From the NCBI RefSeq assembly GCF_900497805.2, contig NW_020954562.1:22408347-22472346 (forward strand): a stretch of 64,000 nucleotides of DNA. Reading direction: 5' to 3'. Shown in pieces: positions 20,346-32,639 of this stretch. The notes below the pieces were generated by a model that saw only the letters and a program-made list of their open reading frames with translations, was not told the origin of the DNA and searched no databases. Position 1 is the first letter of the stretch. Every line of letters begins with the position of its first letter. Position numbers and translations under genes: made by a program. The DNA is from Vombatus ursinus (taxonomy: Eukaryota; Chordata; Mammalia; Diprotodontia; Vombatidae).

Positions 20346-21540
20346 AGATTGTAATGGGATGTGAAAGGATATGATATGAACTCTGGGGTAAAATGATGGC
20401 AGAAAAAATGTTGGCTCATTAGCAGATGAAACATCAATATGATGATTATTAAAGATATTTCAGAAATAGGACTTATTTGAACTAGATGAAGAAGGAATTA
20501 CAATGAACTGAAAATGACAGATTTTTATCTTGTGCTTATCTTATGCTTTCACGTCCTTGCACAGAAGGATGATATTCTAGTGACACCTCTAGTTTTCAGC
20601 CAACCTTTACCGCTTCCTGAACAACTAAAATACAGATTTATAATAAATCTTTATCTTCTTTCTAAAGAAAATATTAACAAGAGGGCTCAGATATTCCAAT
20701 TATTTAAATCCCTCATTAGTTACTGAGATTAAGTCTCAGAAGATGTGTTAGTTATGCCATTTACCTATTTGTTACACAATCTTACTAAATGACAAATTTT
20801 AAAATTGGCCTGTCTATACCACACCTCTTCTCTTTCAAATGGACAATTCCCAACCTCCAAGAGCAGCAGAGCCACAGGCTGCAAAATGTTTTGACAATTC
20901 AAAGCTGCAAAGTAGAATCAGTTCTTTAGGATTTTATAATGAGCTGCTTGTGATGTCCTAATTGAAGGCATGTTTGAAATGAATAGGAGAGAGCTGGTAA
21001 CAGCTCCCGTTCTGAACAAAAGACTCATTCACACAGGAGCAAATGGGATTTGCAACTGCAGATTTTCTGAAATAAAATCACATTGAAACAGCAGGACTTC
21101 TAAACAGAAGGCACCTTATAACTACAGTTCTAAAATTAAACCTCATTTAAACTGCATTCATACTAAATGGAAAACGTACAGAGGCTGTTTTGTATATTAA
21201 ATCCACATTCACATTAAAATCGTTTAGGTAATTCCAGTCAGGTAATGAAGACTAATGTATAGGTATCTGCAGTAACTGAAGTGGATTATTATTATTTTTT
21301 TGCTTCTATTTCACAGTATAAAGTGACATCAAACTTAATAGTTGGAGGGTGGGGTAGGAAATTGATTGTTAAAAATACTTATGTGTGATAGCCATTCATG
21401 TGAAAAAGATTCCCATGAATTGTCAATTCAATGGGAGTCAACATGATGAGATGGTAACTCCCCCAAAGGCAACCTGATCTTGTTTCATTTAATAGACTAT
21501 TATCCAGAAAAAGGGAGGCTATAGTCCTACTGAGTTCTGA
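20346..21540. other. Repeat-poor unique block
   Basis: No repeat recognised between about 20346 and 21540. The part 20830-21250 has the mixed, non-low-complexity composition that conserved noncoding elements often show, including GTGATGTCCTAATTGAAGG. There is no coding exon by eye. The conservation status is unknown. Confidence 0.4.
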
Positions 21541-21544
21541 GATA

Positions 21545-21941
21545 GTTGTATCATAACTGCTATTGTAGTCAGTTCTGGTGCCACATTTTTAGAGAAAGAC
21601 TTGAAATTAGGTTGACCAGGACAACGAGGAGGCTTGAAATGATGCCATTATGAGGAAAAGATGATGAAGCTAAAGATTTTTTAACCCAGAGAAAAGACAT
21701 CATATCTCAGGAGTATGATATTTTATTTATCTCCAAAAAGCAGAATGCCTGTCAATGTTTTAACTCAAAATTAGGAAGTACTGCTTACTAACAGGGCTAT
21801 ATGAAAATGGAATGGGGAGGTACCCACCCTTAGAAGTGAACAAGTAGTCACTGGATGATCAATTTTCAGTGGAACTGTAGGAAAGATTTCCATGCTGGAG
21901 AGGTATTGGTTTAGATGACCACTGAAATGCCTTCTCTCTTC
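21545..21941 (+). mobile_element. LINE L3/CR1, 3' region
   Basis: TAGTCAGTTCTGGTGCCACA, GGTTGACCAGGACAACGAGG, AAGTAGTCACTGGATGATCA, GATTTCCATGCTGGAGAGGT and TTTAGATGACCACTGAAATG follow the same family order as 17825-18385. Dead. A SINE inserted at its right end. Confidence 0.7.
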
Positions 21942-21958
21942 TATAATGTAACCTTCAG

Positions 21959-22123
21959 GTTCAGCTAGGTGGTGCATTAGATAGAGAACTGGACCTGGAG
22001 TCAGGAGGACCTGAGTTCAGATCTGGCCTCAGAACAGATTCTTGACCCTTATTAGCTGGGTGACCCTGGGCAAGTCACTTAATCCCAATTGCCTCATACA
22101 CACACACACAATGAATTAATTAA
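21959..22123 (+). repeat. Marsupial tRNA-headed SINE with 17-bp target duplication
   Basis: The head TTCAGCTAGGTGGTGCATTA (A-box-like), the B-box-like GAGTTCAGATCTGG and GTGACCCTGGGCAAGTCACT are followed by a CA-repeat tail. The direct repeat TATAATGTAACCTTCAG flanks it exactly at 21942-21958 and 22124-22140, so the insertion is fairly recent. Confidence 0.95.
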
Positions 22124-22489
22124 TATAATGTAACCTTCAGTAAAATTTAAAATGCAAATATCACACTTGGTAAAGTTAACATACTAAAATATCAACAACT
22201 CTTATTCACATAAATAAGTTTATCAGTTTCAAAGGGCAGAAATTTGACATAGGATAGATAAATTTTGATGTTGAGGAGGGCAAAATCTTCTGGAAAGTGA
22301 GGTCTTATTTGAAAAAGCAGAACTAGATTCTACCGGGGTGGGGGGAATTCTGTGCAACCAGGGAAGACCAAGTACCATGGGGACCTTATGATAGGGAAAA
22401 GAATATTAGTGAAAATCATAATAACAACAAATATAAAATCATATAATAATGATGTTACATATACTTATTATAATATTATAACAAGTGTT

Positions 22490-22800
22490 GTGTTTATGCA
22501 ATAAGTCTGTCACTGTTCTAAGTGCTAGAGATACAAAGAAAGGTGAAAGGTCCCTTTCAAGAAGCTGATAGTCTAATGGGAGAATCAATATATTAATAAC
22601 AATATACAAAGAAGATACATACAGGATAAATTTGAAATAAACAATAGAGAGAAAACACTAAAATTAAGGTAGATCAGGAAAGGCTTCCCGTAGAAGGTGA
22701 CATTTTAGTTAGGACTTAATGGAATCAAGGGAAAATAGAAGGCAGAGATGAGGAGTGATAGCATTCCAGATCTGGAAATAAAATAGAAATAGAAAATAAC
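22490..22800 (+). repeat. Ancient interspersed repeat, class uncertain (best copy)
   Basis: GTCACTGTTCTAAGTGCTAG, GATACAAAGAAAGGTGAAAG, AGAAGCTGATAGTCTAATGG, AGATACATACAGGATAAATT, AGGAAAGGCTTCCCGTAGAA, GGTGACATTTTAGTTAGGAC, GAGCATTCCAG-like AGCATTCCAGATCTGG. Members also lie at 6715, 9150, 44530, 47215 and 51545. Confidence 0.65.
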
Positions 22801-22911
22801 CAATAGTAGAAGTAGGGCAGGGAAGACAAGTGCCATTGTCAAAAGGAAAGAATCATTGAAGATGATATATATTACAGTTACAGATAAGCATGGGGATATG
22901 TGATTATATAA

Positions 22912-22963
22912 GTTGTCCCGGAAGTTTAGTTCAGTTTTAAACTTAGTAGTTTAAAACTGCACT
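22912..22963. mobile_element. Palindromic mariner-like MITE
   Basis: GTTGTCCCGGAAGTTTAGTT is followed by two 16-base arms, 22928-22943 and 22948-22963, that are inverted copies with one mismatch around a 4-base loop. The right arm AGTTTAAAACTGCACT reappears at 51181-51193. It looks like a small element made mainly of two terminal inverted repeats, with the outer right end degraded. Confidence 0.6.
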
Positions 22964-23049
22964 GAGTCTGTCTGTGTGTGTGCACACACATGTTCAGACT
23001 GAATCTTTTGACTAAGTTACTCTTTAGACTACAAAATTTGGCTGCTTTG

Positions 23050-23270
23050 GTCCAAATGATGTAGTGTAAAGAGAGATAAACTTAGTGTCAAAGGGCCTCA
23101 GTTTGAACCCAAGTTCTGATATGTGCTAACACTGTGGCCATATGAATAAGTTACTTAATTTCCTTGAGACCTAGTTTATTCTTCTAGAAAAGGAGGGTCA
23201 TAATTGTACTATCAATTTCATAGATTTGTTGTCAGAAAGATAGTTTATAAACTATAAATGATAAACCACA
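23050..23270 (+). repeat. MIR SINE
   Basis: AGGGCCTCAGTTTGAACCC, GTGGCCATATGAATAAGTTAC, CCTTGAGACCTAGTTTATTC, GTCATAATTGTACTATC, ATAGATTTGTTGTCAGAAAG in forward order. Confidence 0.75.
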
Positions 23271-23519
23271 TAAATTCTTCTAGGAATATTTTATAGTAAT
23301 TTATACCTTTATCTCTTGGTCAAACCCCTTTATTGGGTTTTTATGGTTCATTCAAAGACAATGAGAAGCATCATTTTGTGGAACACTGGAACATATCACC
23401 TTGAAGTACCCATAATGACCATAAACAAAAAGAAGGATTGTCATGAAGATAATTGTAGTTCATGTGCCAAAATCAATTGTGCAAATTAAATGAATATTTA
23501 ATAGACCCAGCAACACAAA

Positions 23520-23569
23520 GATCTATATCTATATACACAAATATATGTATGTATACAAACACATATGTA

Positions 23570-23608
<39 letters not shown>

Positions 23609-23612
23609 TAAT
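23520..23612. repeat. (TA)n and ATGT-type microsatellite
   Basis: Ends in a run of about 30 bases of alternating TA after ATGTATGTATAC-type text. Confidence 0.9.
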
Positions 23613-25345
23613 ACTATCTATCTAAATAATTATTCAGGATCAGAAAACAAGAGCCCATTGTCAAATACTACACAGAAGGGTTTTCTCCTATAGACATAGG
23701 CACCTAATGACAAAAAGATAAAATGAAATTGAGAATATTTTAACAGAAAGAAAATAATTTGATATTAAGAAGTCATTTATGAATAAAATATCTTTGCACA
23801 CTGACTTTTAAATATAAAAATCAACAAATTAATTTGAAGAATGGATGAAATTGGGAAGATATTCTGTGCATTTAAAACAACTCTAATTTGACCTATTCAA
23901 CTTAGAATTTCTGTTGAAGAATGGGAAATGGATAAAAATTTGATATCAACATGGACCACCACTATTTTTTTAAAGAGGTTTAACCAGTGTAAAATAATCA
24001 GTGTTATGAAGAAGCATAAAGAATGATTAAATACTATAATAAATAAGTTAAAATACAAATATGAAAATAACAAAGAGATTATAGTTAGTATGAATTATAA
24101 TTTGTCATATTATTATATAATAAAATAATTACTATAAATTAATATGTATTAAAGAAATAATAATAATACCTAAGTAAATAAATGATAAAGAAATTTCCTT
24201 CCCTAGTCAACTATTGATTACCTGGCCAAGCTGATTTAGAATATAAATTTATTTGCAAAACCTTATAGGGAAGATAAGTTGATTATGAGTGACATCACTT
24301 TGTAAGATTCCAAGAAGAATTGAAGAGAAGAATATAACTTCCTGACTCTAACATGAAACCCAGTTAAGCCAGATAATCCCCAAAACATTTAAGATAAAAC
24401 TGAAAGAATAAAACAAAGAGTTATTTTTTTAAGTGTCAACATTTGCACAATTCTTTTCTCCATCAATGAAAATTGAACCATCACACATGGATTCTAACAT
24501 TACAGTCAGTCCATAGTGTTATACACAGAAATTGAATTGGCAATAAAGAAAACAAAGAAATACAAGACAGCAATATCAGACTCACAAAACATGAAGTAGT
24601 CTGATGATGCAAGTAATGAAATTTTGAGGACATTGATGAATTAATTCACAAGATATTTTAAAGAATAAAAGATATTAAATTACAGAAAAAAATCATGAAT
24701 GTGGATTAACAAAGAAAAGGGTCAATAAAGAAGACTGCAGTTAAACACTGATCCATTAACTTATCTTCTCATCTTTTAAAAAAAAACTTTCATAAACATA
24801 AAATGAAAAATAATAGTAAATTAAAAATTTTCACAACAATGATCTGCTCTTATATCAAATGTATCCTTCATGAAAATATGGGAAAATGATACAAATTTTT
24901 TTAAAAAAATGTTATTTTTGTAGTGGGACATTACTTTATAGTCATATAATTCACTAAAACTGCAGTGAATATAGGAGCCAACTGTAAATAGTTTTTATTG
25001 ACTACAAAAAAAACTAAATGATTTAGTAGAGAAAAACAAAGACATTAAGACTTTTCTCCAACAAAGTCTTTGTCATCATATATTAAGATCATAATATTCC
25101 TTGATAAAATAGCAGTGATAACTTTCTTCAATGATCTTCTGGCAACTAATATCAATGAAGGCTAAATCAAGGATATATATGTTTTTTCAAAGGTGTTTGC
25201 TGTGATTGTGGACTGTAGTTAGTCTAAGTAGAAGGGACATTTCTTATAGATGATGAAGTCCTCTAGATAAAAAACTTTTAAAATATTGTGTTGATTGCAT
25301 CAAGTCCTGATACACTGAAGAAGACCCTAAATAAGATTCACAAAC
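23613..25345. other. Very A/T-rich unique DNA
   Basis: Dense in TAATAA and AAATAT. No repeat or exon named with confidence. Part of 25050-25340 might be a badly decayed LINE reverse transcriptase relic, but I could not align it to a family. Confidence 0.4.
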
Positions 25346-25349
25346 ACTA

Positions 25350-25625
25350 AAGATTTCAGCTTGACACTTATGGGCACTCTTCTTTTATCTCTCTATACTA
25401 TCTCACTTGGTAAACTCATTGACCACCATGGATTCAATTATTATCCACTAATGATTCTTAAATCTACTTATCCATCCCTAACTTCTCTCTTGACTCCCAG
25501 TCTCACATTTCCTACTGTCTATTGGATATCTCAAGCTATATTAGATATTTTGAAAACTGAAGTTATTATATTTCCTCACAAAGCATCCCCTTTTCTAAAC
25601 TTCCATATTGCTGATACACAAAGAT
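25350..25625 (+). mobile_element. LINE2 relic, reverse transcriptase region
   Basis: TTGACCACCATGGATTCAAT, TATTATCCACTAATGATTC, TTAAATCTACTTATCCATCC, CACATTTCCTACTGTCTATTGG, ATATCTCAAGC, AAAACTGAAGTTATTATATTTCC, AAAGCATCCCC follow the L2 segment that encodes (H)YPLYADDTQIY and LxxSKTELIIFPPK. The 95-aa open frame over it is fragmentary. The YxDD box is changed. Confidence 0.65.
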
Positions 25626-26445
25626 GGATGAATAAGAGAAAGAAGTAGAATCCATCTCTTCACTCTTTCCCACACCTTCACTAACAAAGATTTGGAAGGA
25701 GCACCAGACCAAGAAATGATAAGGAAATAGAAGGAGAAACTACAATTTTTTTTTTCCAACCCAGCTTAGAACAGGGAGATTGAAAAAACTCTAATTATAC
25801 CAGAAGGAGTGGTCTTCCAGGAGAGTGCTGCGTGTAGTCAAATGTTTAGGGGAACTGAACTGGGGTATGAAGTGCATACTAGGGTATTTTTTGAGAGTAT
25901 AAAGCAAAAAAACACAAGTAAGCATAATTAAAGCAAGTGCATGGTTGGTATTATTTGTTCTTCAAGGGTTTTTATTTCCTCCCAATATTCTTTCTACTGA
26001 AATGAATGCCTGTGATTAAAGCAAACAAAGAAAACCTCTCCACTTTTCAATTTAGAAGTCATCTCTCATGGTCTTGAAGAAGGAAATTACAGATGTGACA
26101 TGCTGCCATGATCCCACTAGTTCTTGGTGAATGAGTACTACATATCCCTTCTCATTTCCTTGTTTTCTTGGAAAGTTTCTCCAAAAACTCCCACTATATG
26201 CTATATGTGAAAATCTCTGGCCTCTCACAATGATGTCTGGTCTCCACTTTATTTTCTTCTTTCCCAATCTTGGAAGAATTATAAATTTCAGGATCTTTGA
26301 TATCTGTCAGTTCCTCAGCAGAGATCATCATATAACCCAACCCAACCCAACCCTACCCAACCAAAAACTAAATGCAAAACAACAACAGCCAGAAAGAATT
26401 TGAAAAGGATTTTAGAAAATTTAAGCATGGTGACCATTTATGAAA
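25626..26445. other. Unique DNA
   Basis: No recognised repeat or gene. A short AACCC-like run at 26336-26362 is too brief and irregular to be telomeric. Confidence 0.4.
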
Positions 26446-26449
26446 GAAT

Positions 26450-26825
26450 AAAAAGGAGTATTTATGTTTCTCAGTTCCATGGCACTTCTACAAAAATTTA
26501 CCATGTATTAGAACATAAAAACATCACAAACATCAAAAACATCACAAATGAAGAAAGGCAAAAACATTAAACATCTTTTATCAACCACAGTACAGTAATA
26601 TTATAATAAATAAATGACCAATGAAGAAAGGAATAAAATTGTTTGGAGATTAAATACTGTTATCTTAAGTTTGAAATGGGTCTAAGAATAAATCATAAAA
26701 GAATATGTAATTATATTAGAAGTAATGCCAATAGTCTCACAATGTATTAGAAATTTTGTGATGCAGCCAAAACTATCTTTTGAAGAAAATGTGTATCTCT
26801 AAACACTTTCCTTAACAAAAGAAAG
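26450..26825 (+). mobile_element. L1 relic, ORF2 central part
   Basis: TTTCTCAGTTCCATGGCAC, AAATTTACCATGTATTAGAAC, ATAAAAACATCAC and TTTGTGATGCAGCCAAAACT resemble the L1 ORF2 stretch FSAPHGTYTKIDHVLGHK ... LWDAAKAV. Stops are frequent. It is an isolated piece of an old copy, without ends. Confidence 0.55.
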
Positions 26826-27956
26826 GAAAAAAAAATCTGATCATTGGGTTAGACATACAACAACAACAATAACAACTAGGAAACAAATAAAGTAACGGAT
26901 CCTAATTAAACACCAAAATAGAAATTCTGAAAATCAAAGAAGAATTTAGAAAAATTGAGAATCTATATACTAGGAACATATGTGCTATATATTTCCAGTC
27001 TATTATATGATATTTCACATATGTTTAATCATCCAGTCTTTGGTAGATTATGTCATTGTTGCAAGTATCATAAAAAAGACAAATCCTTCCTTTATGATTT
27101 GTATTCCACAGCAAACATACAGCAAATATAGTGTTTCATAAATCAGATAAACAATAAAAGATCTATCTGTCTATCTCTCTATTATGTCTTCCTATACAAC
27201 CATCTTGGATATATCTATTCTTTAAAGACAATGTATATTTTATAAATTTACCCAGGAGATGGAAGAGCTGTTTTAATTATCTGGTAAGAAGACTGTTTAA
27301 CTTCTTCCTGAAGGTACCTGAAGTAATAAAGAGGTGGAGAAAAAGTTAAATTGAATTATAAAGAGAAGTTTAAAAGAGCAATCCTGTTGCAAAGAACTTG
27401 AAGCAGCACCTTGTGAGGTAATCTTGTTTTGCGTAGATCCTTCCTAAGGTTTCCTTAAACATGAAAGTATAAAACAAGCCCAATTCTGACTAAATGGCCT
27501 ATGACGACAGGATGTGAGGCACTGAAATACTATATAATTGACATTGACATTGTAAGCAATGTTATTTGCTAAAATATCTGAATGCTAGGGTATGAATGAC
27601 TCCCTTGAAACTATTTTGCTCAGCAATTGGGTTCAAGTTTTCAATTTCAAGAATAGGGAAATAGAAAGAAGTGGTAAATTTATGTACATGTCAGTACCAA
27701 ATAACAACACAGAAGGAAGAATGATTGGAGTCAGAGAACAAGTGATCAAAAGATGCGTTCATGCTTAAAAATGAATATACCAATTTGAAACAGCAGCATG
27801 TTAGTTGAGACTGGAGCCACATTTCTTAGCTGAATTAAATTGTTAGCATCATAACTGGGTCTACTGCATAGACTACTAACCATCACAAAGACCAGCAGGT
27901 CAGCTAGGAAATTACTTGCTCACTTTTAAAATTAGTCATTTTTATAGGTTATAGAT
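26826..27956. other. Unique A/T-rich DNA
   Basis: No repeat or exon that I can support. The ATCTATCTGTCTATCTCTCT stretch at about 27158-27180 is low complexity. Confidence 0.45.
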
Positions 27957-27970
27957 TTGAAAGGGAATCT

Positions 27971-30555
27971 TTATTTATTTATTTATTTATTTATTTTTTA
28001 ACATGTGTTTTAAAACTTTGGGTTACAGATTTTCTCCCTTCCTCCCTTCCCACCCATACTCACTGACAAGGCAAGTATCTTGATACAGGTTATTGATGTG
28101 TAGTCATGCCAAACACTTCCATAGTAGACATGTTGTAAAAAACTAAGTATATTTCCCTTCATCCTATCCTACCTCCCCCATTTATTCCATTCTCTCTTTT
28201 GACCCTGTCCCTCCTCAGAAGTGTTTGCTTTTGATTATACCTTCCCCCAACCTGCCCTGCCCTCTATCAACCCCATGCTCTCTTGTCCTCTTCCACACTT
28301 ATTTTCCTCTAGGGTAAGATAGATTTCCATACCCCATTGTGTATTATTTCCTCCTTAAGCCAAATCCTATGAGAATAAGATTCACTCATTCCCTCTCACC
28401 TTCCCCCATTTCCTCTCCACTGTAAAAGCCTTTTCTTGTCTGTTTCATGTGAGATTATTTACCCCATTCTACCTCTTCCTTTCTCCTTCTACCAGTATAA
28501 TCCTCTCTCACCCCTTAATTTTATTTTCCAGATATCACCCCTTCATCTTCAACTCCCCTCTCATTACCCTAATACTGACTATGCTACAAATATCATCTTT
28601 CCATACAGGAATGTAAACAGTTCAACCTTAATAAGTCTCTTATGATTTCTCTTTCATGTTTACCTCTTCCATGTTTCACTTGAGTATTATATTTGAAAGT
28701 CAAATTTTCTATTCACCTCTGATCTTTTCCTCAGGAAGCCTGAAAGTCCCCTATTTCACTGAATGATCATTTTTTAGCCTAAAGGATTATACTCAGTTTT
28801 GCTGGGTAGGTGATTCTTGGTTGTAATCCTATCTCCTTTGCCCTCTGGAATATCATACTCCATGCCCTCTGGTCCTTTAATGTAGAAGCTGCTAAATCCT
28901 TGTGTTATCCTGATTGTGTTTCCATGATGCTTGAATTGTTTCTTTCTGGCTGCCTGCAATATTTTCTCCTTGATCTGGAAATTCTGGAATTTGGCTACAA
29001 TATTCCTAAGAGTTTTCCTTTGGGGATGTCTTTCAGGAGGTGATCAGTGTATTCTTTTCATTTCTATTTTGCCCTCTGGCTCAAAAATATCAGGGCAGTT
29101 TTCCTTGATAATTTCTTGAAAGATGATGTCTAGGCTCTTTTTTTCATCATGGCTTTCAGATGGTCCAATAAATTTTTAGTTCTCTTTCCTGGGTCTATTT
29201 TCCAGGTAAGTTGTTTTTCCAATGAGATATTTCACATTGTCTTCTAGTTTTCCATTCTTTTGAATTTGTTTTACAGTGTCTTGATTTCTCATATAGTCAC
29301 TAGGTTCCAATTGCTCCATTCTAATTTTTAAGGAAGTATCTTCTTCAGTAATCTTTTGGACTTCCTTTTCCATTTGGCCAATTTGGCTTTTTAGGGCATT
29401 CTTCTCCTCATTGGTTTTTTGGACCTCTTTTGCCATTTGGGTTAGGCTATTTTTTAAGGTGTTATTTTCTTCAACATTTTTTTGGGTCTCTTTTAGCATC
29501 ACTCTCAGTTTTTTCCTCTACTTCTCTTACTTGCTTCTCAAAATCCTTTTTGAGCTCTTCCATGACCTGGGACCAATTCATATTTTTCTTGGAGGCTTTG
29601 GGTGTAGGAGCTTTGGTTTCATTGTCTTCTTCTGGTTGTATGTTTTGATCTTCTTTGTCACCAAAGTAAGATAATATAGTCTGATTCTTTTTGCACTGCT
29701 TGCTCATGATCCTGGCCAATTACTTGAGTTATAAACTCTTTGTTAAGTTAAGGGTCTGTTTCCAGTGTGGAGAATATACTGTCCCAAGCTTCAGGGGTTT
29801 TGTGTCCTGTTTTCAGAGATACTTCTAGGGACCTGTAAAATTTCAGTTCTTCCAAGGTGCTATGATCAAGTGCAAGGTGTTTACTCCATTCCTGTCCTGT
29901 GCTCTGGTCTATGAGGGACCACAAGCACTCTTTTTCTGTCTTGGAACTGTGAGGAGGTTTTCCTGTCCACAGCCACTACAAGCTCTACCACACCAGTGCT
30001 CCTCCTTGCCCCAGGACTGACACCCTGAACTGTGACCCAGATCCAAGCAGGGACAAAGCAAGAGAATCCTGCACTAGCAGAGAGATCCCTGCAATCTTCC
30101 TCTGATCAGCCACTGGATTCCCCCTCTGTCTGTGGCCTGGAAGCTCAGGGGGCAGCTGATGCCCCAGGGCTGAGCTCAGGGAATGGGGCGCTCATCTTTC
30201 TCGCCACAGAAACAGACTTTTCCCACTGACCTTCTAAGTTGTCTTTGGTGTTCGTGGGTTGAGAGTTCTGGAAACCACCACAGCTGCCCGCAATTTAGTC
30301 CTCTGAGACCTGCTCCAGGTTTGTGGTGGCCAGTGTGCCCACATCCAAACTACGTTCCTCTCCCAGTTTGGCATGATATACCTTTCTCATCAACCATCCA
30401 GGTTGTCTTGGGCTGGAAATTTGTTTCACTTTGTCTTTTTATGGGTTCTGCTGCTTTAGAATTTGTTTAGAGCCATTTTTTTTAGGTATTTGTAGGGGTT
30501 TGGGGGAGAGCTCAAGCAAGTCACTGCTTTTACTCCACCATCTTGGCTCTGCCCC
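27971..30555 (-). mobile_element. HAL1-like half-L1 element 1, complete with target duplication
   Basis: 2585 bp flanked by the 14-bp direct repeat TTGA(A/G)AGGGAATCT (27957-27970 and 30556-30569, one mismatch). Read on the minus strand, the 5' end is GGGGCAGAGCCAAGATGGTG at 30555, followed by a GC-richer 5' UTR to about 29710, a broken ORF1 (about 29707-28774), then directly a 3' UTR of about 800 bp and a (TAAA)n tail. There is no ORF2. The same junction of ORF1 end to 3' UTR occurs in three other copies, so this is a family and not a one-off deletion. It would need an L1-type reverse transcriptase in trans. Confidence 0.9.
28774..29707 (-). pseudogene. LINE ORF1 protein relic (HAL1-like element 1)
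   Basis: The start MSKQCKKNQTILSYFGDKED is followed by a basic and acidic N-terminal region, then a coiled coil with three units of 21 residues (NALKSQIGQMEKEVQKITEE and similar). Next comes the RRM entry (YLIGKTTYLENRPRKEN, in place of the usual LENRSRRDNLKI) and a C-terminal domain ending IKGPEGMEYDIPEGKGDR then LPSKTEYNPLG and a stop. The relic spans about 310 codons, close to ordinary ORF1p, but several frame changes and stops break it. ORF1p is the trimeric RNA-binding chaperone of L1 particles. Confidence 0.8.
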
Positions 30556-30624
30556 TTGAGAGGGAATCTATATGCCATGTAGGCCACTCTTTTTTTTTTA
30601 ATAGATAAGGAAACAATTTCAGCA

Positions 30625-31087
30625 AGGTCAGTGATTTTCCTGTGTGGACTGAGGACCTCTGGACATCTCAGAGACCCTTTTAAGAGGTCTGCAAGGTGGA
30701 GTAGGAAGTTAGATATCTCAGTGGATAGAGTGTTGGGCCTTAAGTCAGGAAGGCTCACCTTCTTGAGTTCAAATCTGGCCTTGGACACTTACTAGTTGTG
30801 TGACCCTGGCCAAGCTATTGTTTACCTCCGTTTCCTCAACTATGAAGTGAGTTGTAGAAGGAAATGGCAAACCACTCCAGTATCTTTGCCAAGAAATCTC
30901 CAAATGAGGTCATGAAGAGTTGGATATGACTGAAATCACTGAACAACAAAAAGGTCAAAACTATTTTCACAATAATACTAAGACATTTCAATCTCTAATA
31001 CACTAAGTATTTATAATGGTAATCCATATAAATTCTTTGGGGTAGGAGGCCCTCAATAATTTTTAAGAGTGTAAAGGGGTATTATTA
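30625..31087 (-). mobile_element. hAT-Charlie (MER5A-like) relic, split by a SINE
   Basis: The left part 30625-30696 reads GTGTGGACTGAGGACCTCTG and TCAGAGACCCTTTTAAGAGG. The right part 30956-31087 reads AGGTCAAAACTATTTTCACA, ATAATACTAAGAC, GAGGCCCTCAATAATTTTTA and AGAGTGTAAAGGGG. Both pieces fit the two ends of a reversed MER5A-type hAT element. The SINE at 30697-30955 lies between them. Confidence 0.65.
30697..30955 (+). repeat. MAR1-type CORE-SINE, full length
   Basis: Native order: tRNA-like head with ATCTCAGTGGATAGAGTGTT, GAGTTCAAATCTGGCC (B-box-like), GTGTGACCCTGGCCAAG, CCGTTTCCTCAAC, AAGGAAATGGCAAACCACTCC, AGTATCTTTGCCAAG, CATGAAGAGTTGGATATGAC, ending CTGAACAACAAAAA. This copy serves as the reference for the others. 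Confidence 0.95.
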
Positions 31088-31830
31088 TTCTGGAGGTAGA
31101 GCCAAGATAATAGAGTGAAACCAACATTCTTGTTGAACTCTCCTGATACATTCCTCTATAATGACTTAACAAAAAATGCATCTAACTGATTCTGAGTGGA
31201 AAAGTCAACAAAAAGTCACAGTGAGTCATTTTTCCAGCTTAGGAAAGCTTAGGAAGACAGAAAGAGAGGTCTGTAGATAATGTGGTATAAACTGGTTAGG
31301 AATGTAGGAAGGTAAGAGTGACGTGGATATTAGATTTGGTGGCTGCAGTGACAGTGATACTGGGAATGATCAGTGTCCAGAGTTGGTAAGGGAACTGTAC
31401 ACCTGGTGATAAAGAGTTTCTAGGGGTCCTCTGTCCTAGTATGGAGTGTGGGATTAGGTGCCATTTGGTACTCTGTTGCCCATTACCCAATTATGGGTCA
31501 CAGTGCCATGGTGGACAGGAGTAATTGTGGTCACAAGGAAGCAAGGGTCTTACCTGAGTAAGGACCAGAGTGTAGGCCAAGAGGTCTAGACCTCTCCCCA
31601 AATTATCTTACAGGCCTTTAGACCTAACTGTGAAAGCAACAGAATATAAAAGATTGAAGCTGAGGCCAATCACCCCTGAACTCCCACAGGTGAGTAAATC
31701 TCAAGTTGAGATTTACTAACATCAAGTTGAAAGTCAAGAAATTGACTGGGAAAATGAGCAAACAACAGCAAAAAGAACCTGACCTTAAAAATCTACTATG
31801 GTGACAGAGAAACTCAAAATACAAACTCAA

Positions 31831-31979
31831 GGGGCAGCTAGGTGGTGCAGTGGATAGAGCACCAGTCCTGAAGTCAGGAAGACCTGAGTTCAAATCCAGC
31901 CTCAGACCAAACATTTGACACTTACTAGCTGTGTGACCCTGGGCAAGTCACTTAACCCCAATTGCCTAAAAAGACAAAA
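31831..31979 (+). repeat. Marsupial tRNA-headed SINE
   Basis: GGGGCAGCTAGGTGGTGCAG, GGATAGAGCACC, GAGTTCAAATCCAGCC, TAGCTGTGTGACCCTGGGCA, TTAACCCCAATTGCC and an A-rich tail. Flanked by ATACAAACTCAA on the left and ATGCAAACTCCAA on the right, a slightly diverged target duplication. Inserted in the L1 5' UTR. Confidence 0.9.
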
Positions 31980-32639
31980 AAATGCAAACTCCAAAGAAAA
32001 CGATGCTTTGCAAACGTCTTCAAGAAAAACTTCAAAGAAAGAAAAAATGAAGATTGAACATAAATTCAATAAGATTTTTTAGAAGAGCTAAAGAAAAAAA
32101 AGCAATTAAAAAAACAATAAAAGTAGAGGAAAAATTGGGAAAATAAATGAGAACAATGAGAGAAAATTATGAAAAGAGAATTAACACCTTGGCAGAAAAG
32201 ACACACCAGAAATACTGAAGAAAATATTTCCTTAAAAATCAGAATTGGCCAAGTGGTGAAAAAAGGAACAGGATCTCACTGAGGAAAATTACTCCTTAAA
32301 AATTAGATTTGGTCTATTGGAAGCTAATTAAATTATTGGACATCAAAAAAACAAATAAACAACAAAACAGAGTCAAATGACAGAAAAAAATTTAAAAATG
32401 GGAAATATTTTACAGGATAAACAATTGACTGGGAAAACGGATCAAGGAGAGATAATTTAAAAATTATTGGACCACCTGAAAACTAGGATAAAAAGAGCCT
32501 ATACATCACATTTCAAGAAAATACAAATAAAAAATATCCAAATATCTTAGAACCAGAGGGCAAAGTAGAAATTGAAAAAAAAAATCACCAGTCATAATCA
32601 GAGATAGCAAGGATCATGGGAAGTAAAATGGATAATTTG

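Noticed and set aside
26336-26362. Interstitial telomere-like repeat (AACCC-type run)
   Set aside because: Only about five irregular units, and not TTAGGG or CCCTAA.
29176-29719. Host gene encoding a coiled-coil protein
   Set aside because: The coiled coil is followed by the L1 RRM entry (LENR...DNLKI-type) and lies inside a LINE with target duplications, and it recurs in three other copies.
31831-31979. Possible tRNA gene, given A-box-like and B-box-like motifs
   Set aside because: These motifs belong to the tRNA-derived head of a marsupial SINE with tail and target duplication. The same holds at 21959, 35281, 42513 and 54242. No cloverleaf gene was found.
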